Part shown: piece after piece, positions 51,446-54,294 of the stretch
Position numbering within the stretch: position 1 is the first letter of the stretch
Layout of the letters: every line of letters begins with the position of its first letter
Translations under genes and position numbers: made by a program
Assembly: GCF_003206615.1 (NCBI RefSeq)
Contig: NZ_PZJW01000018.1
Span: forward strand, 1 to 54,294
Length of the DNA stretch: 54,294 nt
Direction of reading: 5' to 3'
From: Salinicola acroporae
GTDB lineage: Bacteria; Pseudomonadota; Gammaproteobacteria; Pseudomonadales; Halomonadaceae
The notes under the pieces: model-generated
What the model was told of the DNA's origin: nothing
Seen by the model: only the letters and a program-made list of their open reading frames with translations
Databases searched by the model: none

Positions 51446-53209
51446 ATGGATATCGATGCCTGGTTGAGCATCACGGTAGTGTTGGCGGTTCTGGCCACGC
51501 TCGTTTTTACGCGGATCGCGCCGGACGCCATTCTGGTCGGGGCGATGGCGTTTCTGATTTTCACCAACGTGTTGACGCCCCAGGAGGCGCTGGCCGGCTT
51601 CGCCAATACCGGGGTGATGACCATCGCAGCGTTATATGTGGTGGCGGCGGCGCTGAAGGAGACCGGCGCGATCAAGTGGATCGCCGCACAACTGCTGGGG
51701 CAGCCGACGACGCTGCGTCGGGCCCAGTGGCGGGTGATGCTGCCGGCCTCGATCCTCAGCGCCTTCATGAACAACACCACGGTGGTGGCGATGTTCATAC
51801 CCGCCATCCAGGACTGGTCCAGTCGCTTGCGGCTGCCGCCTTCCAAGTTGCTGCTTCCGCTGAGCTACGTCTCCATTCTCGGCGGTACCTGTACCTTGAT
51901 CGGCACCAGTACCAACCTGGTGGTCGATGGCCTGCTGCAGAGCCAACTGGGCGTCTCCCTCGGCATGTTCGAACTGACCTGGATCGGCCTGCCGATCCTG
52001 CTCGTCGGCGGTGGTTTCATCCTGGTCTTCGCGACCTGGCTGCTGCCGCAGCGAGATGGCACCAACGCCCAACTGGACCAGATCCGGGAGTACAGCGTGG
52101 AGGTCACCGTCGAGACCGGCGGCCCGCTGGTGGGCAAGTCGATCGCCGATGCCGGGCTGCGCAACCTTCAGTTCGGCTATCTGGCCGATATCGAGCGCGA
52201 CGACCACCTGATGACGGCAGTTCCGCCCGAAACCAAGCTGCTGGGCGGCGACACGCTGGTCTTCATCGGCGCGCCGGAGTGCGCCAGGGAGCTTCGCGAG
52301 ATTCGGGGGTTGAGCCCCGCCAACGGCAACGTCCAGAAGCTCGATGTCGCCCACCACAGGCGCTGCCTGGTCGAGGCGGTGGTGAGCCCGGACTTCACCG
52401 GCATCGGGCAGACGGTCCGGGAGTCCCGGTTTCGCTCGCGGTTCCAGGCCGTGATCCTGTCGATCTCCCGCCATGGTCGACGCCTGAACGGCAAGGTCGG
52501 CGACATCGAGCTCCAGGTCGGCGACACCCTGCTGCTGGAGACCGGGCAGGAGTTCGTCGAGCAGTATCGTTACCGCAAGGACTTCCTGCTGGTCAGCCAG
52601 TTGAACGATTCGACGCCGCCCAATTTCCAGAAGGCGCCGCTTTCGCTGGGTATCCTCGGCGTAATGGTCGTACTCAGCGCAACCAACATGCTGTCGATTC
52701 TCGAGGCCGCCTTTCTCGCCGCCGGTGCGCTACTGATGACCGGCTGCCTCACCATGGGCAAGGCGCGGCGCTATATCGACCTTTCCGTCCTGATCGTGAT
52801 CGCGGCCTCGTTCTCCCTTGGCGCGGCGATGACCCAGTCCGGCGCGGCCCGGACCATCGCCGAGCTAGTCGTCGGGCATATCGACTCGCCCTGGCTGGCG
52901 CTGGCGTTCATCTACCTGATGACAGTGCTGTTCACCGAAATGATCACCAACAACGCCGCGGCGGTGCTGATGTTCCCCATCGCGTTGGCGGTCTCGCAGC
53001 AGTTGGGGGTGGATTTCATGCCGTTCGTGATCGCCATCACCATCGCCGCCTCGGCCAGTTTCATGACCGCTCTTGGTTACCAGACCAACCTGATGGTGAT
53101 GGGGCCGGGGGGGTACCGAATGCACGACTATCTCAAACTGGGGTTCCCCGTGAGCGTTCTGGTCGGGAGCACCTCGATTCTGCTCATCCCTTTCATCTGG
53201 CCGTTCTGA
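51446..53209 (+). CDS. SLC13/DASS-type permease with two TrkA-C domains, probable sulfate transporter
   Basis: A 587-residue inner-membrane protein. Two membrane halves (residues about 1-200 and 400-587) flank two cytoplasmic TrkA-C (RCK-C) domains near 210-300 and 310-395. The loops MNNTTVVAMFIP and TNNAAAVLMFPIAL, with TLIGTSTNLVVDG and TALGYQTNLMVMGPGGY, are the paired SNT-like motifs of the family that bind Na+ and the anion. ATG 51446 has AGGGGAAGG before it. Its position directly before cysQ and cysD points to sulfate or another sulfur oxyanion. Confidence 0.85.
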   Translation: MDIDAWLSITVVLAVLATLVFTRIAPDAILVGAMAFLIFTNVLTPQEALAGFANTGVMTIAALYVVAAALKETGAIKWIAAQLLGQPTTLRRAQWRVMLPASILSAFMNNTTVVAMFIPAIQDWSSRLRLPPSKLLLPLSYVSILGGTCTLIGTSTNLVVDGLLQSQLGVSLGMFELTWIGLPILLVGGGFILVFATWLLPQRDGTNAQLDQIREYSVEVTVETGGPLVGKSIADAGLRNLQFGYLADIERDDHLMTAVPPETKLLGGDTLVFIGAPECARELREIRGLSPANGNVQKLDVAHHRRCLVEAVVSPDFTGIGQTVRESRFRSRFQAVILSISRHGRRLNGKVGDIELQVGDTLLLETGQEFVEQYRYRKDFLLVSQLNDSTPPNFQKAPLSLGILGVMVVLSATNMLSILEAAFLAAGALLMTGCLTMGKARRYIDLSVLIVIAASFSLGAAMTQSGAARTIAELVVGHIDSPWLALAFIYLMTVLFTEMITNNAAAVLMFPIALAVSQQLGVDFMPFVIAITIAASASFMTALGYQTNLMVMGPGGYRMHDYLKLGFPVSVLVGSTSILLIPFIWPF

Positions 53210-53260
53210 CACGGCGCCACTGGCGAGCGGTCTGGCCGAAGGACTGAATGGAGACGCACC

Positions 53261-54082
53261 ATGAAGATCGACGAAGCCACGAGACTGGCGCTGCTGAAAG
53301 GCGTGGTCGCCGCCGGTGAGCGGGTGCTGGAGATCTACGCCCAGGATTTCAGCGTCGAGACCAAGGCCGACGACAGCCCGCTGACCCAGGCGGACATGGC
53401 TGCCCACCGGGCGCTGACCGCGCTGCTCCGGCGCGTGACCCCGGAGATACCGCTGCTCTCCGAGGAGAGCGATGCGATCCCGTTCGAAACCCGTCGGGAG
53501 TGGTCGAGCTACTGGCTCATCGACCCGCTGGATGGCACCAAGGAATTCATCAAGAAAAACGGCGAGTTCACGCTCAACGTGGCGCTGATCGAGAACGGCG
53601 TGCCGCGCTTCGGCATCGTCCATGCGCCGGTACTCGGCATGACCTGGTGGGGGGATGCCGACAGCGGCGCATTCAAGATCACCGCCGACGGCGAACAACC
53701 GATTCGGGTGCGTGACCTGCCGGCGGCGGACGAGCAACCCTGGCTGATCGTCGGCAGCCGTTCCCACGGCGCCGAATCGTTCGAGGCCTTCTGCGCCCGG
53801 CTGCCGGCCCACGAACGGGTCTCCATGGGTAGCTCGCTCAAGCTCTGCCTGGTTGCCGAAGGCGCGGCCGACCTTTACCCGCGCCTGGCGCCGACCTGCG
53901 AATGGGACACCGCCGCCGCCCAGGCCGTCGTCACCGCCGCCGGCGGCCAGGTGCTCGACGCCGAAACCTTCGAACCCCTGCGCTGCAACCAGCAGGAAAG
54001 CACGCTCAACCCGTTCTTCATCGTCTGTGGGCAGCGTGATTCCCGCTGGGAAGAGGCCCTTCGGGCCAGTTTGAAGAGATAA
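53261..54082 (+). CDS. cysQ: 3'(2'),5'-bisphosphate nucleotidase CysQ
   Basis: A 273-residue Mg2+-dependent phosphatase that removes the 3'-phosphate from PAP and PAPS, by-products of sulfate assimilation. Inositol monophosphatase-family motifs are WLIDPLDGTKEFIKKNGEFT, the SEES metal ligand region and CEWDTAAAQAVV. It starts 51 bases after the permease gene. High salt inhibits this enzyme class in other bacteria, so it is often abundant in halophiles. It is followed by repeat DNA and then cysD. Confidence 0.94.
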   Translation: MKIDEATRLALLKGVVAAGERVLEIYAQDFSVETKADDSPLTQADMAAHRALTALLRRVTPEIPLLSEESDAIPFETRREWSSYWLIDPLDGTKEFIKKNGEFTLNVALIENGVPRFGIVHAPVLGMTWWGDADSGAFKITADGEQPIRVRDLPAADEQPWLIVGSRSHGAESFEAFCARLPAHERVSMGSSLKLCLVAEGAADLYPRLAPTCEWDTAAAQAVVTAAGGQVLDAETFEPLRCNQQESTLNPFFIVCGQRDSRWEEALRASLKR

Positions 54083-54176
54083 GAGGAAAGAGATGAGAGG
54101 GAAGAGATGAGAGATAAGAGAGAAAAGTGAAGAATTTTCTTTCATTTTCTAGCCGCGTAGCGGCGCTTATCTCTTC
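54073..54176. repeat. Purine-rich tandem repeat closed by an inverted repeat
   Basis: From the last codons of cysQ to about 54128, units of the type GAAGAGATRAGAG follow each other on the plus strand. The first unit GAAGAGATAAG (54073-54083) has an exact inverted copy at 54166-54176. Between them is the small hairpin GCCGC-GTA-GCGGC (54152-54164). The whole could fold as a long stem and act as terminator for cysQ. Confidence 0.65.
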
Positions 54177-54216
54177 CTTCTCGATGCCTGATCGACGCCG
54201 CTTTCATGGAAATCAT

Positions 54217-54294
54217 ATGACCAACATGACCCCCGAACGCCAGACCCATCTCAAGCAGCTCGAAGCCGAGTCCATTCATATCATCCGCGAGGTC
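54217..54294 (+). CDS. cysD: Sulfate adenylyltransferase subunit 2 CysD, cut by the window edge
   Basis: The first 26 codons include THLKQLEAESIHIIREV, the standard CysD N-terminus. CysD with CysN activates sulfate to APS, the first step of assimilation. The gene runs on past the end of the window. Its position after the permease and cysQ supports a sulfur assimilation block. The ATG at 54217 has GGA upstream; ATG 54226 is an alternative start. Confidence 0.85.
   Translation, partial: MTNMTPERQTHLKQLEAESIHIIREV

Noticed and set aside
1-54294. CRISPR arrays, tRNA and rRNA genes
   Set aside because: No regularly spaced short repeats, cloverleaf-like segments or rRNA signatures were noticed on either strand.

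Overview
The window looks like a chromosomal segment of a moderately halophilic gammaproteobacterium, most probably of the Halomonadaceae (Halomonas/Salinicola/Chromohalobacter group). Reasons: a high-GC backbone with Pseudomonas/Halomonas-type genes (long-form isocitrate lyase, a bioBFHCDA operon, folE2, a periplasmic-type aldehyde oxidoreductase, an SLC13 permease next to cysQ and cysD), acidic proteins, and a PFGI-1/SXT-type conjugative module. The genus is inferred, not proven. No rRNA, tRNA or CRISPR array was seen.

The left half (about 1-25,000) is a mosaic accessory region. Positions 381-12,017 hold tricarballylate dehydrogenase genes (tcuAB, plus strand) facing an eight-gene minus-strand unit that is transcribed leftward: acyl-CoA ligase, citryl-CoA lyase-like protein, Zn alcohol dehydrogenase, aldehyde dehydrogenase, MaoC hydratase, alpha/beta hydrolase, MFS transporter and a GntR regulator. 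Read together these genes suggest a CoA-dependent tricarboxylate route (tricarballylate to cis-aconitate to aconityl-CoA to citryl-CoA to acetyl-CoA plus oxaloacetate), which I flag as the best candidate for an undescribed pathway. Positions 12,367-18,457 are a decaying piece of an integrative conjugative element: five intact-looking conjugation genes, a traD broken by a frameshift and an amber codon, a truncated following gene, and an IS3-family remnant. Positions 18,765-24,794 are visibly AT-richer and carry a TRAP transporter with a nitrilase-family amidohydrolase, an HpcH/HpaI aldolase, an RraA-like protein and a FadR-type regulator.

The right half (25,229 to the end) is GC-rich and core-like: folE2 under a probable Zur box; a LysR regulator divergent from two short-chain dehydrogenases and a tautomerase; DoxX and paoABC aldehyde oxidoreductase genes; an arylsulfotransferase-family protein; the biotin operon bioBFHCDA behind two tandem BirA-like operators; isocitrate lyase aceA with a clean terminator; a 1,516-residue protein with five N-terminal repeats and a HrpF/HrpK-like C-terminus; an APH-fold kinase with an extra N-terminal domain; and a sulfur block (SLC13 permease, cysQ, start of cysD).

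A dispersed 130-139 bp repeat with terminal inverted repeats occurs three times (24,904; 34,181; 49,522), plus one fragment (34,991), all in the same orientation and all between genes. It resembles ERIC/MITE-type elements in architecture.
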